The position numbers were made by a program, and so were the translations under genes. The notes under the pieces were generated by a model. It was not told the DNA's origin. It saw nothing but the letters and a program-made list of their open reading frames with translations, and did not search any database. Shown one piece after another: positions 18,401 through 27,282 of a stretch of 64,000 nt of DNA. The stretch is from Arthrobacter sp. (GTDB lineage: Bacteria > Actinomycetota > Actinomycetes > Actinomycetales > Micrococcaceae). How positions within the stretch are numbered: the first letter of the stretch is position 1; each line of letters begins with the position of its first letter. Where the stretch lies: NCBI GenBank assembly GCA_026393275.1, contig JAPLAM010000060.1:62001-126000 (forward strand). Direction: 5' to 3'.

Positions 18401-20532
18401 CCGAGGGCCCGGCCAAGGTCCACCGGCCGGCCCAGGGAATCGCCCCGCCAGAAGGGGAGCTTGCCGGGCTGGCCGAAGGCGGGGGAGACCAGAACGCGGT
18501 CGTGCGTGATGTCCTCGATCTTCCAGCTGGTGGCGCCGAGGGCGAAGATGTCCCCGACGCGGGATTCGTAGACCATTTCCTCGTCGAGTTCGCCGACCCG
18601 GCGGCCGCCCTTGGCGGCCGACGCCCGGCTCGCGGACTTGCCGTCGTCGGAGGCGGCGGCCGAACCGGAACCGCCGGAGCCGCCCGGGGAGCCGGTGCCT
18701 TCCACCTCGGTGCCGATGATGAACACCCCGAACATTCCGCGGTCCGGGATGGTGCCGCCGGAGGTGACGGCCAGCCGCTGCGCGCCGGGGCGGCCCTCGA
18801 TGGTGCCGGCGTTGCGGTCCCAGACGATCCGGGGCCGCAGTTCGGCGAATTCGTCCGACGGGTAGCGGCCTGCCAGCAGGTCCAGGGTGGCCTCGAACGC
18901 GGAGCGGGGGAGCGAGGCGAAGGGGGCGGAACGGCGGACGGTGGCGAACCACTCCTCCACGTCGATCGCCTCGAGTGCGGTCGCGGCGACGGTCTGCTGG
19001 GCGAGGATGTCCAGCGGGTTGGCCGGGACGTAGAGCCGCTCGATCTTGCCGTCCAGCATCCGTTCGACGGTAATGGCCGTGTGCACCAGGTCTGCCCGGT
19101 GCTTGGGGAAGAGCACGCCCTGGGAGATCTCGCCGACCTGGTGGCCGGCGCGGCCCACCCGCTGCAGACCGCTGGCCACCGAGGGCGGCGACTCGACCTG
19201 CACCACGAGGTCCACTGCGCCCATGTCGATGCCCAGTTCCAGCGAGGAGGTCGCCACTACGCAGCGCAGCCGGCCGGACTTGAGGTCGTCCTCGATCAGG
19301 GCCCGCTGGTCCTTGGACACGGAGCCGTGGTGTGCCCTGGCCAGGACCGGGTCGGCGCCGGCGGTGCTGCCGGCCTGGGCCATCATGTGCGCCGGCGTCG
19401 CGGTCGAGGCGGGCGGGGCCGGCGTGCCTGTCGGGGCGCCCGCCGTCGCCGTGGCGTCCCCACGGGCAGCGGAGCCGCCGGGCTCTTCCCAGCCACCGCC
19501 CGCTGCGATCAGCTGGCGTTCGGCGTAAATCTCGTTGAGCCGGGCGGTGAGCCGCTCGGCCAGTCGGCGGGAGTTCGCGAACACGATCGTGGACTGGTTG
19601 GCCAGCACCAGGTCGACGATCTTCTCCTCGACATGCGGCCAGATGGACGCGTGCGGCTGCAGCCCGGACGCCGGCCCGGAATCGAAGGCACCGGCGGCGC
19701 CCTGCAGATCGGACATGTCCTCGACCGGAACGGAAACGGTCAGATCCCAGGTCTTCTTCGACGGCGGCGCCACGATCTCCACCGGCGCTGAGCCGGCCAG
19801 GAACTGGGCCACGAGTTCCTTCGGCTCCACCGTCGCGGACAGCCCGATCCGCTGGGCCGGCTTGGGCAGCAGGGCATCGAGGCGTTCCAGCGAGACGGCC
19901 AGATGCGCGCCGCGCTTGGTGCCGGCGACGGCGTGGACCTCGTCCACGATGATCGTGTCCACCTCATCCAGGGCTTCCCGCGCCTTGGAGGTGAGCATCA
20001 GGAACAGGGATTCGGGCGTGGTGATCAGGATGTCCGGCGGATGACTCAGCAGCGAGCGGCGGTCCGCCGTCGTCGTGTCCCCGGAGCGGACGCCCACACT
20101 GATCAACGGCGCGGGCAGGCCGAGGCGCTTAGCGGTCTGGGTGATGCCGATCAGCGGGGCGCGGAGGTTGCGTTCGACGTCGACGCCCAGCGCCTTCAGC
20201 GGCGAGATGTACAGGACACGGGTTTTCCGCTTCGGCGCCTTGCCCCGGACGGCTTTCGCGGCCGGGGCAGCCAGGCCAGGCAGCTCCTCAGGGCCAGCCG
20301 GGGCCGAGACGAGGAGCCGGTCCAGGGCCCAGAGGAAGGCAGCGAGAGTCTTGCCGGAGCCGGTGGGCGCCACCACGAGGGCGTGGGCGCCGGAGGAAAT
20401 CGCGTTCCAGGCGCCGTTCTGCGCCGGGGTGGGCGCGGAAAAGGCGCCCAGGAACCACTCCCGGGTCGGCCGGCTGAACCGGTCCATGGCCTCGGCCGCG
20501 AGTGTGCCGCCGGCGAGCTCCTGCCCCTTCAT
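15430..20532 (-). CDS. lhr: Lhr-type ATP-dependent DNA/RNA helicase (~1700 aa)
   Basis: ALVVAPTGSGKTLAAFLWALDRLL (Walker A), IIVDEVHAVAGTKRGAHL (DEVH), GLSATVEPKELVAQFL, VVATSSLELGIDMGAVDLVVQVESPPSVASGLQRVGRAGHQVG. Confidence 0.96.
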   Translation of the reverse strand: MKGQELAGGTLAAEAMDRFSRPTREWFLGAFSAPTPAQNGAWNAISSGAHALVVAPTGSGKTLAAFLWALDRLLVSAPAGPEELPGLAAPAAKAVRGKAPKRKTRVLYISPLKALGVDVERNLRAPLIGITQTAKRLGLPAPLISVGVRSGDTTTADRRSLLSHPPDILITTPESLFLMLTSKAREALDEVDTIIVDEVHAVAGTKRGAHLAVSLERLDALLPKPAQRIGLSATVEPKELVAQFLAGSAPVEIVAPPSKKTWDLTVSVPVEDMSDLQGAAGAFDSGPASGLQPHASIWPHVEEKIVDLVLANQSTIVFANSRRLAERLTARLNEIYAERQLIAAGGGWEEPGGSAARGDATATAGAPTGTPAPPASTATPAHMMAQAGSTAGADPVLARAHHGSVSKDQRALIEDDLKSGRLRCVVATSSLELGIDMGAVDLVVQVESPPSVASGLQRVGRAGHQVGEISQGVLFPKHRADLVHTAITVERMLDGKIERLYVPANPLDILAQQTVAATALEAIDVEEWFATVRRSAPFASLPRSAFEATLDLLAGRYPSDEFAELRPRIVWDRNAGTIEGRPGAQRLAVTSGGTIPDRGMFGVFIIGTEVEGTGSPGGSGGSGSAAASDDGKSASRASAAKGGRRVGELDEEMVYESRVGDIFALGATSWKIEDITHDRVLVSPAFGQPGKLPFWRGDSLGRPVDLGRALGAFMRELSASDVGPATERCRATGLDDFAANNLIQYLAEQKLATEVVPSDTTLVVERFHDELGDWRVVLHSPFGMPVHAPWALAVGQRLQQRYGMDGSAMAADDGIVLRVPMMEDEPPGAELFLFEPGELEQIVTAEVGGSALFASRFRECAARALLLPRQTPGKRQPLWQQRQRSAQLLDVARKYPAFPIVLETVRECLQDVYDLPALKDIAASIERRELRILQTTTQQPSPFAKSLLFGYVAQFLYEGDSPLAERRAAALALDSTLLNELLGRVELRELLDVKVIEATELELQRLAPDRKMRGLEGVADLLRLLGPLTPYEVAARLAAEAGPAEAGPIQAGDGAGAEAEAGAGAGAGAGAGAGAGAEETTANAADAAAAHLAVLQRANRAIKVNIGGVERFAAVEDAARLRDALGVPLPMGVPLAFIEPVADPLGDLVSRYARTHGPFTAVEVAARLGLGVAVVGTALKRLAADGRVVEGEFRPHAAATERAAPAAGEAAVPAVLPAAGGSEWCDAEVLRKLRRRSLAALRAEVEPVDGSAYGRFLPAWQNVRTPGGRGQSALRGLDGIVTAVDQLSGVPIPASAWEPLVLASRVSNYQPAMLDELMAAGEVLWSGAGTLPGNDGWVSLHLADSAELTLNPDLDFVPGDAQQRLLDHLQNNGGGYFFRQLTEIAGGMDTVLSDRDVVSALWDLAWAGRVTGDTFAPVRALIAGGHTAHRQVGRAPRARAPRLSRLSRAHGTGLLGSPGLTGGRYGSGTGTAPAPPLAAGRWSALPAAELDPTIHARATAELLLDRYGVVTRGSVMAENILGGFGLMYKVLARLEEAGRCRRGYFIEHLGAAQFAVPATVDRLRSYVEDAQVHQAEPVALALAATDPANPYGAALAWPALDVEAGTGHRPGRKAGALVVLVDGALVLYVERGGKTLLAFSADAGILAAAGAALVSVVTRGAVDKLIMEKVNGHGILDTPVAAALAQAGAYSTPKGLRIRA
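17301..17384. repeat. in-frame hexanucleotide microsatellite (cggccc)n inside lhr
   Basis: 8 perfect then ~6 degenerate cggccc units; encodes AEAEAGAGAGAGAGAGAGAGAE on the minus strand. Confidence 0.9.
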
Positions 20533-20533
20533 T

Positions 20534-20590
20534 CCTCCATCATGCCTTACGGCACCGACACTCCTCGGCGGTGCCGTAAGGCATGGAGGC
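20534..20590. terminator. hairpin: 16-bp perfect arms atgccttacggcaccg / cggtgccgtaaggcat between DUF4232 gene and lhr
   Basis: Arms 20542-20557 and 20569-20584, 11-nt loop, flanking cctccat/atggagg extends pairing. Confidence 0.6.
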
Positions 20591-21231
20591 TAGACCGCCG
20601 CGAAGGCCCCGATGGTCAGCAGATTGATGCCCGGCTCGGTGCAGGCGTCCTTGGTGTCGGCGACGAACAGCGACGCCGTATCTTCCGGCGGGTAGACCCG
20701 GAAGCCCGCAGCCGGGGTGCGGGTGCAGCCCTGGTAGTTGCCGGCCTGCGTGTAGCGCAGGATTGCGGTTCCGGCTTTGCCGGGGGCGAGCAGCACGTCG
20801 GCAACCGGCGTGGAATCGTCCCGCGTCGCCGCGGCGCCGATCGGATCGCCGGTGGCGCCGGTGGTGAGGGACACCCCGGCGAAGCCCTTCAGCAGGCACG
20901 GTTCGGCGCCGGAGTTCGTCAGGATCAGCTTCATGTAGACGCTGCCGGCCGCGCCGCCGCCCGTGGAGTCGAGGGCGGCCGTGAGGTTGGCGGCCTTGCA
21001 CAGGACAGGCCCGGCGGGGGCCGCGGACGAGGGGCCGGCGGCGGCGGCGCCGGACGACGTCTGGGTGGGGCTGGCGGAAGCGGACGGGGTCGCCGAGGTC
21101 GAGGCCGGCGTGGATGACGCGGCGCTCGCGGCACCCTGGCTGGGGCCGCAGCCGCTGAGCAGCAGCGCGGCCGCGGCGGCCGCCGTCACCGAAGTAATTA
21201 CCAGTCTGTGTTTCATCTGCTGAGGCCTCAT
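20590..21231 (-). CDS. DUF4232-like secreted lipoprotein
   Basis: Signal with lipobox-like LLLSGCGPS; C-terminal LILTNSGAEPCLLKGFAGVSL...APGKAGTAILRY. Confidence 0.82.
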   Translation of the reverse strand: MRPQQMKHRLVITSVTAAAAAALLLSGCGPSQGAASAASSTPASTSATPSASASPTQTSSGAAAAGPSSAAPAGPVLCKAANLTAALDSTGGGAAGSVYMKLILTNSGAEPCLLKGFAGVSLTTGATGDPIGAAATRDDSTPVADVLLAPGKAGTAILRYTQAGNYQGCTRTPAAGFRVYPPEDTASLFVADTKDACTEPGINLLTIGAFAAV

Positions 21232-21291
21232 GGCTCAACTTTTATGTTCCGCGGCGGGCTTAGTCAACGACGCCACGACGGCGGACCCGGA

Positions 21292-21323
21292 TTGATGCCC
21301 GGATTGTGATTTCCGGGCATCAA
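21292..21323. terminator. hairpin ttgatgcccgg-N10-ccgggcatcaa downstream of the YcnI-like gene
   Basis: 11-bp perfect arms just beyond the stop at 21331 (minus strand). Confidence 0.6.
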
Positions 21324-21330
21324 CCGTGGG

Positions 21331-22083
21331 TTACTTCGCGGCCGCGGTCTTGCGGCTGCGAAGCAGCGCGAGGCCGCCCAGGACAAGGCCGCCGACGCCG
21401 GCGACGAGGCCCGCCCAGCTGCGGGCCTGGCCGCCGTCGTCGGTCGCCGCGGACGCCTGGACGGTGTCCGTGGAGGTGGCCGAGGCGGTGGCCGCGTGGG
21501 CACCGTGACCGTCCGTGGCGGCAACGGCCGCCGTGACCGTGAGCGACGGCGCCGGAGACTGCAGTGAATCCTCATCCTGGCCCTCGGCCGGGATCTGTGA
21601 CCAGTCGACCTGGCCGGCTTCACATGTCTGCAAGGTCGGGAAGTGAAGCGTCTTACCCGCCACGTCCGGCAGCTTGACCGAGAGCACCAACACATCACGG
21701 AGTTCCGGGCTCAGCGGAGCCTTGGCGGTGTACACGATCTGGCTGGTCCGTTTGGTGATCGCGGAGCCGTCGGCCAGCTTCTTCGGCTGGGGGAACTGCT
21801 CCGTGACCTTGGCCGCGGTCCAGTTGGGGTTCACGGTGGGCTGGGCATCGTTGAGCTCGGGCGGCAACGTGATGGTCACCTTGGTGGTGCTGGATTGCTC
21901 GCAGCCGTGCGGGATCGCGAAGGTCAGCAGGGCGTACGAGTTGGCGGAGGTCTTGTCCGGCGAGACGTCGACGTGCGCCGAGGCGGCGCCGATGCCGGCG
22001 AGCATCAGGGCTGCCGTGGCCGAGGCGACGGCGGTGGCGGACAGGGCGCGGCGGAGGGCGGATTTGTGCTGGGTCATGGTCAC
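21331..22083 (-). CDS. YcnI family (DUF1775) copper-associated protein
   Basis: Signal peptide then AHVDVSPDKTSANSYALLTFAIPHGCEQSSTTKVTITLPPELNDAQPTVNPNWTAAKV; C-terminal TM anchor. Confidence 0.92.
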   Translation of the reverse strand: MTMTQHKSALRRALSATAVASATAALMLAGIGAASAHVDVSPDKTSANSYALLTFAIPHGCEQSSTTKVTITLPPELNDAQPTVNPNWTAAKVTEQFPQPKKLADGSAITKRTSQIVYTAKAPLSPELRDVLVLSVKLPDVAGKTLHFPTLQTCEAGQVDWSQIPAEGQDEDSLQSPAPSLTVTAAVAATDGHGAHAATASATSTDTVQASAATDDGGQARSWAGLVAGVGGLVLGGLALLRSRKTAAAK

Positions 22084-22215
22084 AACAGGTGCCTTTCAGG
22101 CATGCGCGCGGCATCGCGGCGGCGCGCGAAAAATGGGAGGCGCGGCCGAGCTGCCCGCCGCTGTGGTAATGAGGGCGGTGTCATTGGGCAGGGTCGGCCG
22201 CGGCCGGAAGAATGG

Positions 22216-22842
22216 TTAGGGGAAGACGACGACGGCGGGCGGCCCGCGGCGGCAGTCGCGCCGGAGGTTGCGCCAGGGCAGCGGGACTGCGGCGCGGGGC
22301 CGTGCCGTCACGACCGGGGCGGCGGCAGGGCGCGGCGTTACGGGCGCCGGTAGCTGGACCAGCGGGCGGAGCCACGCGGCGAGCTGCCAGAGCGCGTCCT
22401 CGCCCTTGGCCAGCAGCACGGCGCAGGCGAGCGTTGCCAGCGCGTGGCCGGCAAACATGGACAGCGCCAGGGCGGAATCCAGCTCGTGCATCCGGAGGTG
22501 GTCCGCCGGGACGGGAAGCGGGATCAGGGCCGTATGGTGCGCCGGCACGGCCGCTCCGCTGGTGCCGGGTGGGCTTACGGTCACTCCGAAGGCGGTGAAC
22601 GCCTCGTGCAGCGCCAATTGCCCGGCTCCGAGCAGGCCGGCCATCGCGGGAAGGCGCAGTTTCAGCCGGGTGGCCGCGGTGGTAACCAGGCCGGTGAGGG
22701 CCAGGACTGCGAGCAGGATGGCGGGGGCGGGAAGTTGGCCGCCGGCCACCACGTGCGCGGCCGCAGCCAGCGTCACGATCGTCGTGGCCACCATGGCCGA
22801 ACGGAGCCAATGGAAAGGACTCCGGGCGGAGTGTGGTCGCAC
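22216..22842 (-). CDS. hypothetical multi-TM membrane protein, upstream of YcnI
   Basis: Hydrophobic segments; His/Met-containing HHTALIPLPVPADHLRMHELDSALALSMFAGHAL. Confidence 0.75.
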   Translation of the reverse strand: MRPHSARSPFHWLRSAMVATTIVTLAAAAHVVAGGQLPAPAILLAVLALTGLVTTAATRLKLRLPAMAGLLGAGQLALHEAFTAFGVTVSPPGTSGAAVPAHHTALIPLPVPADHLRMHELDSALALSMFAGHALATLACAVLLAKGEDALWQLAAWLRPLVQLPAPVTPRPAAAPVVTARPRAAVPLPWRNLRRDCRRGPPAVVVFP

Positions 22843-22969
22843 GGAATCCTCCTTCAGCCAGCGGCGGTGATCGTGGGGCCCGACGTCCGTGGAGGGGGAC
22901 GGGCTGTCCCTAGATTGTACCGGGGCGTTCCCGTCCCCCCGCGATAATGAAGCCGAGGGGACGGACCAC

Positions 22970-23743
22970 TTAGCTCATCTTGTGGCGCAGGAATTGATTC
23001 ACCCGTCGGAAGAACTCCTTGGGATCTGCCGCGGGCCCTTGGGGGAGGCCGCGGGCGGGATGGTCCACCGGTGCAAGGCCCCGATTTACGGCTGCCTTGG
23101 ACGCCCGAAGGGAAGCCTGCGACATGCCGCCCCAGTGCCCGGTTAACCGCGCCACCTCCTCGGCGCCCCCGCCGTCGGGGACCAACGTGGTCACGAGGCC
23201 CATCGCCAGGGCCTCTGACGCGGTCAGCAGTCTTCCTCCGTAAAGAAGGTCCTTGGCCCGGGACGGGCCGACCCGCAAGGACATCCGGTTGGCAAACGTC
23301 GGTGGAATGAGCATGCCTAGCCGGGCGATGGGCATGCCGATCCTCGCGGCGGACTCCAGCACTTGAAGATCGCAGGCCAGCGCGAGTTGGCAGCCCGCCC
23401 CGGTGGCCACGCCTTGTACCAGGGCGATCGTGGGTACGGGGATGGCTTCGACGGCCTGCAGCGCGGCCTCGATGGCGGAGAAGGCGTCGCTCACGTCCGC
23501 GGGGGTGGCGTCCCGCCATTCCCTCAGGTCCGAGCCCGAGCAGAAGGTGTCCCCGTTGCCGCGGATGACGACTGCCCGGATGGACGGGTCCGCGGCGAGG
23601 CTCCGTGCCGACGCTGCCAGGGATTTCCACTGCGAGGAGCTGAGAGCATTGAATCGTTCACCGGTCCCCACAGTGAGGACAGCCACTCCGCCGTCGCCGC
23701 GCAAACGCGTCACGTCCATGTCCTGTAGGCCCTCGGCGATCAC
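22970..23743 (-). CDS. enoyl-CoA hydratase/isomerase (crotonase) family protein
   Basis: GERFNALSSSQW, FCSGSDLREW, VPTIALVQGVATGAGCQLALACDLQVLESAARIGMPIARLG. Confidence 0.88.
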   Translation of the reverse strand: MIAEGLQDMDVTRLRGDGGVAVLTVGTGERFNALSSSQWKSLAASARSLAADPSIRAVVIRGNGDTFCSGSDLREWRDATPADVSDAFSAIEAALQAVEAIPVPTIALVQGVATGAGCQLALACDLQVLESAARIGMPIARLGMLIPPTFANRMSLRVGPSRAKDLLYGGRLLTASEALAMGLVTTLVPDGGGAEEVARLTGHWGGMSQASLRASKAAVNRGLAPVDHPARGLPQGPAADPKEFFRRVNQFLRHKMS

Positions 23744-25023
23744 TGGACGGCTCCGCTGATGTGAAGCGCACGGATGCGCTCCGCGTTGAATCCCAGCTCG
23801 CCGAGGATTTCATCCGTCTCCTGGCCCAGCAACGGCGGCGCCGTCCGGACGGACGGCGGGGTCCTTGTCAGCCGCACGGGGCAGCCGACGACTTTCATCG
23901 GGCCGGCGGTCGGGTGAACCAGCTCGGAAACCATATTCCGCGCCAGAACCTGGGGGTCCCGCAAAGCCTCGTCGACCGTCTGGATGGGCCCCACCGGAAC
24001 CCCTGATTCATCCAGGGCTGCCACCCATTCCGCGGTGGTCCGGGTGCGCATGGCCTGCTCCAGAAGCGGAACCAGCGTTTCCCGCCACGCCACCCGGGAG
24101 GGGTTGGTGGCGAAACGCTCGTCCTCGGCCAGGTCCTGGCGGCCGATGGCGGCGGCGTATTTGCGCCAGAGGCTGTCATTTCCGACGGCGACCATGACGA
24201 ATCCGTCCGCGGTGGGGAAGGCCTGGTACGGGGCGATGGTCGGGTGGGCCGATCCGTAGCGCTTGGGGATTTCCCCGCTGGCAAAGTAGCCGCTTGAAAC
24301 GTAGGTCAGCCAGGAAACGGAGCCGTCCAGCAGGCTGATGTCCACCCATTGACCCGACCCGGTCCGCTGTTTCTCATGTAGGGCCGCGAGGATGCCGATA
24401 GAGGCCCACATGCCGGCCACCAGGTCGGCGCTGCTCACGCCCACCCTCACCGGCGGCCCGTCCGGTTCGCCGGTGACGCTCATGATGCCGCTGCGGGCCT
24501 GGGCGATGGCGTCGTACCCGGCCCGCTCGGCGTCGGGGCCGGTCTGGCCGTAGCCGCTGATGGAGGCGTAGACGAGTCCGGGGTTCTCCCGCGACAGGTC
24601 TTCATACCCCAGTCCCAGCCGGGCGGCCGTTCCCGGCCTGAAGTTCTCGACGACGACGTCGGCCCGGCGTGCGAGTTCCTGGACGATCTGCAGGCCCTCC
24701 GCCGTCTTGAGATCCACTGCGAGGCTGCGCTTGTTCCGGTTGACCGACAGGAAGTACGCGGCCTCGCCGCCCTGGAACGGCGGCCCCCACTGCCGGGTGT
24801 CGTCACCGGTCCCGGGCTGTTCAATCTTGATGACATCGGCGCCCAGGTCGGCAAGCGTCATGGTGGCGAAGGGGCCGGAGAGGATGCGGGTCAGGTCAAG
24901 CACCAGCAGGTCACCCAGCGCCGTGCCGGGATCGGCGGCGGCGGGCTGGCCGGCGGCCCGTGCGGTGTGCATGTCGGGTGCGGGGGCGGCGTCGTTGATC
25001 AATTCTGTGCCCTGGAAGCTCAT
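23740..25023 (-). CDS. CaiB/BaiF (class III) CoA-transferase
   Basis: LVLDLTRILSGPFATMTLADLGADVIKIEQPGTGDDTRQWGPP...FLSVNRNKRSLAVDLKTAEG. Confidence 0.95.
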   Translation of the reverse strand: MSFQGTELINDAAPAPDMHTARAAGQPAAADPGTALGDLLVLDLTRILSGPFATMTLADLGADVIKIEQPGTGDDTRQWGPPFQGGEAAYFLSVNRNKRSLAVDLKTAEGLQIVQELARRADVVVENFRPGTAARLGLGYEDLSRENPGLVYASISGYGQTGPDAERAGYDAIAQARSGIMSVTGEPDGPPVRVGVSSADLVAGMWASIGILAALHEKQRTGSGQWVDISLLDGSVSWLTYVSSGYFASGEIPKRYGSAHPTIAPYQAFPTADGFVMVAVGNDSLWRKYAAAIGRQDLAEDERFATNPSRVAWRETLVPLLEQAMRTRTTAEWVAALDESGVPVGPIQTVDEALRDPQVLARNMVSELVHPTAGPMKVVGCPVRLTRTPPSVRTAPPLLGQETDEILGELGFNAERIRALHISGAVQ

Positions 25024-26339
25024 GTCAGGCCAGCCGCATGTGCCGGTGCCGGAGCGAGCGACGCGGTGACTTTGGGCAGCAGAACCAGGGCGAGCATGCT
25101 GATAGCGCAGCAGATGATGATGTAAATGGAGATGGCCGTGGAGTCACCGGTGGCGGCCAGCAGCGCGGCCGCGATGAGCGGGGCCGGGCCGCCGGCGATG
25201 ACGCTGGCCAGCTGGTAGCCCATGCCAGCCCCGGTATAGCGGATATCGGCGTCGAAACTCTCGGCGATCAGGGCTGCCTGCGGCCCGTACTGCACGTCGT
25301 GGAGCACCAGGCTCAGGACAATGGCGAGTCCCACCAGCAGGGAGTTCCCGGTATTGAGCAGGCCGAAGTAGGGGAAGGCGAACACTGCCGTCAGGACAAT
25401 GCCGATCCCGTAGACCCGGCGCCGGCCGAACCTGTCCGAGAGCCGGCCGAAGAGCGGAATGCTGATCAGGCCCAGCGCGGCGGCAATGAGGGTGTCGTCC
25501 AGGATCGAGTTGCTGTTGAGCTTGAGCTGTTTGACGGCGTACGTGAGGACGAAGGTGATGAAGAGGTAGAACGGCGCCTGCTCCGAGGTGCGGACAAGTG
25601 CCGTCAGCAGGACCTGCTTGGGCTGGCGCTTGAAGACCTCGATCAGGGGGTTCTTGACCACCATGTTGGCTTTTCGGACAGCCTCGAATTCCGGGCTTTC
25701 AATGACGCGCATCCGGACGAAGAGGCCAACACCGATCAGCAGGATGCTGAGGATGAACGGGATCCTCCAGCCGTAGGCGGCGAAGCCTTCCGTCCCCGTC
25801 ATCCCGGACGTGATGCGGACGACGCCGGTGGAGAGAACCAGGCCGATCGGCACGCCCATCTGCGGCCAGCTGGCGGAGAGGCCGCGGCGCTTTTGGTGGC
25901 CCCACTCCATGCTCAGCAGGACCGAGCCGCCCCACTCGCCGCCGACGCCGATCCCCTGGATGATGCGCAGCAGCACGAGAAGGATCGGTGCGGCGATGCC
26001 GATGCTCTGGTAGGTCGGCAGCAGGCCGATGAGCACCGTACCGAAGGCCATCAGGAACAGTGTCGCCATGAGCGTCGTCTTGCGCCCGATCCGGTCACCA
26101 AAGTGTCCGAAGATGGCCGCGCCCACGGGGCGGGCTACGAAGCCGACGAACTGCGTGGCGAACGCCGCCAGGATCCCGGCGAAGGCGTTTTGCCCGGGAA
26201 AGAACAGTTGCGGGAATACCAGCGCCGCGGCCGTGCCATAGAGGAAAAAGTCGTACCACTCGATCGTGGTCCCGACGACGCTTGCGAGCGTGGCACGCCG
26301 TACGGCCTGCGCGTGGGTTACTTCCTGGACATTCATCAT
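25020..26339 (-). CDS. MFS transporter, metabolite:H+ symporter (MHS) type
   Basis: ASVVGTTIEWYDFFLYGTAAALVFPQLFFP; FVGFVARPVGAAIFGHFGDRIGRKTTL; GVGGEWGGSVLLSMEW. Confidence 0.93.
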   Translation of the reverse strand: MMNVQEVTHAQAVRRATLASVVGTTIEWYDFFLYGTAAALVFPQLFFPGQNAFAGILAAFATQFVGFVARPVGAAIFGHFGDRIGRKTTLMATLFLMAFGTVLIGLLPTYQSIGIAAPILLVLLRIIQGIGVGGEWGGSVLLSMEWGHQKRRGLSASWPQMGVPIGLVLSTGVVRITSGMTGTEGFAAYGWRIPFILSILLIGVGLFVRMRVIESPEFEAVRKANMVVKNPLIEVFKRQPKQVLLTALVRTSEQAPFYLFITFVLTYAVKQLKLNSNSILDDTLIAAALGLISIPLFGRLSDRFGRRRVYGIGIVLTAVFAFPYFGLLNTGNSLLVGLAIVLSLVLHDVQYGPQAALIAESFDADIRYTGAGMGYQLASVIAGGPAPLIAAALLAATGDSTAISIYIIICCAISMLALVLLPKVTASLAPAPAHAAGLT

Positions 26340-27238
26340 TACTCCATTGTTCTGACGCGTGTGGGCGTTGTGCCCGGGTTGTTTTCGCTGCTGTTAGCTG
26401 GGCCGCTGCCCGCTACGCCCGCGGCGATGGGAGTCAGGCCGGTAAGTAGCCGTCCGGCGCCCGAAATGGCCGGTTCGTGGCCGAGTGCCCGGAGAATCTC
26501 GTAGCTTGTGGCCGTGGCCGCCGTAATGACAGGGATCCCGAGCGCGTCTTCAACCTCCTGGACCGCTGCCAGCGAGGGCATCTGAACGCAGGCGGAAAGC
26601 ACCAGGGCGTCAATTCCGGTGCGGTCCAGGCGTGCCGCTATGGAAGGCAAATTGGCCGGGTCCAAGCGGCCGACCTCCAGGTTGTCGGCGACTTCGAGGC
26701 CGATCACGTCCTGCACTTCGATCCCCGCGCCCTCGATGTACCGGGTGACCATTTTGGTCAGTTCGGGCAGATATGGGGTGACCATGGCAACCTTGCGTGC
26801 ACCCATCGCCTGCAGGGTCCGGACGAGTGCCCCGGCGCTGCTGGAGACGGGAGCGGGATGCCCGTTTGCGGCGGCCGACTCGGCAATCACTGCCTCGGAG
26901 CCCTCATGCGCTCCCGGCCCCTGAGCCATCACTGCGACCAGGCACGCATAGGCAATGACGTCGACGTCGGCGTCAGATACGGCGGCAGCGCATTCACCAG
27001 CTTTGGCGACCATGGCCGCCAGTTCATCTGGCGTGACGCTCTTCAGGGTCGCCCGGGCGGAGTGGAACGTGTAGGCGTGCCCGGTGGCTTCGGATTGCCG
27101 GCGGAACAGCTCCGGAAGTTCGGTTTCCATCGTCGAATTCGAGCTGGGAACGATCAGCCCGATCCTTGACCTGTCCTTCCCGTTTCGGGCCGTCTGGCGG
27201 GCGCCGTGGGGTTCAGGTGCTGTCATTGTCACGTCCAT
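26339..27238 (-). CDS. maleate cis-trans isomerase / Asp-Glu racemase superfamily enzyme
   Basis: RIGLIVPSSNSTMETELPELFRR; two Cys motifs IAYACLVAVMAQGPGAHEG and LVLSACVQMPSLAAVQEVEDALGIPVITAATAT. Confidence 0.88.
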   Translation of the reverse strand: MDVTMTAPEPHGARQTARNGKDRSRIGLIVPSSNSTMETELPELFRRQSEATGHAYTFHSARATLKSVTPDELAAMVAKAGECAAAVSDADVDVIAYACLVAVMAQGPGAHEGSEAVIAESAAANGHPAPVSSSAGALVRTLQAMGARKVAMVTPYLPELTKMVTRYIEGAGIEVQDVIGLEVADNLEVGRLDPANLPSIAARLDRTGIDALVLSACVQMPSLAAVQEVEDALGIPVITAATATSYEILRALGHEPAISGAGRLLTGLTPIAAGVAGSGPANSSENNPGTTPTRVRTME

Positions 27239-27282
27239 TTCTCTGGCTGGATCCTGGTTCGCTGGCCGTAGCCGGACCGTCT

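Noticed and set aside
16945-19791. 948-aa plus-strand ORF opposite lhr
   Set aside because: Shadow ORF; GPGPGPG and R/G/H-rich composition typical of antisense GC-rich frames.
25038-26504. 488-aa plus-strand ORF
   Set aside because: Antisense to the MHS transporter, D/R/Q-rich shadow translation.
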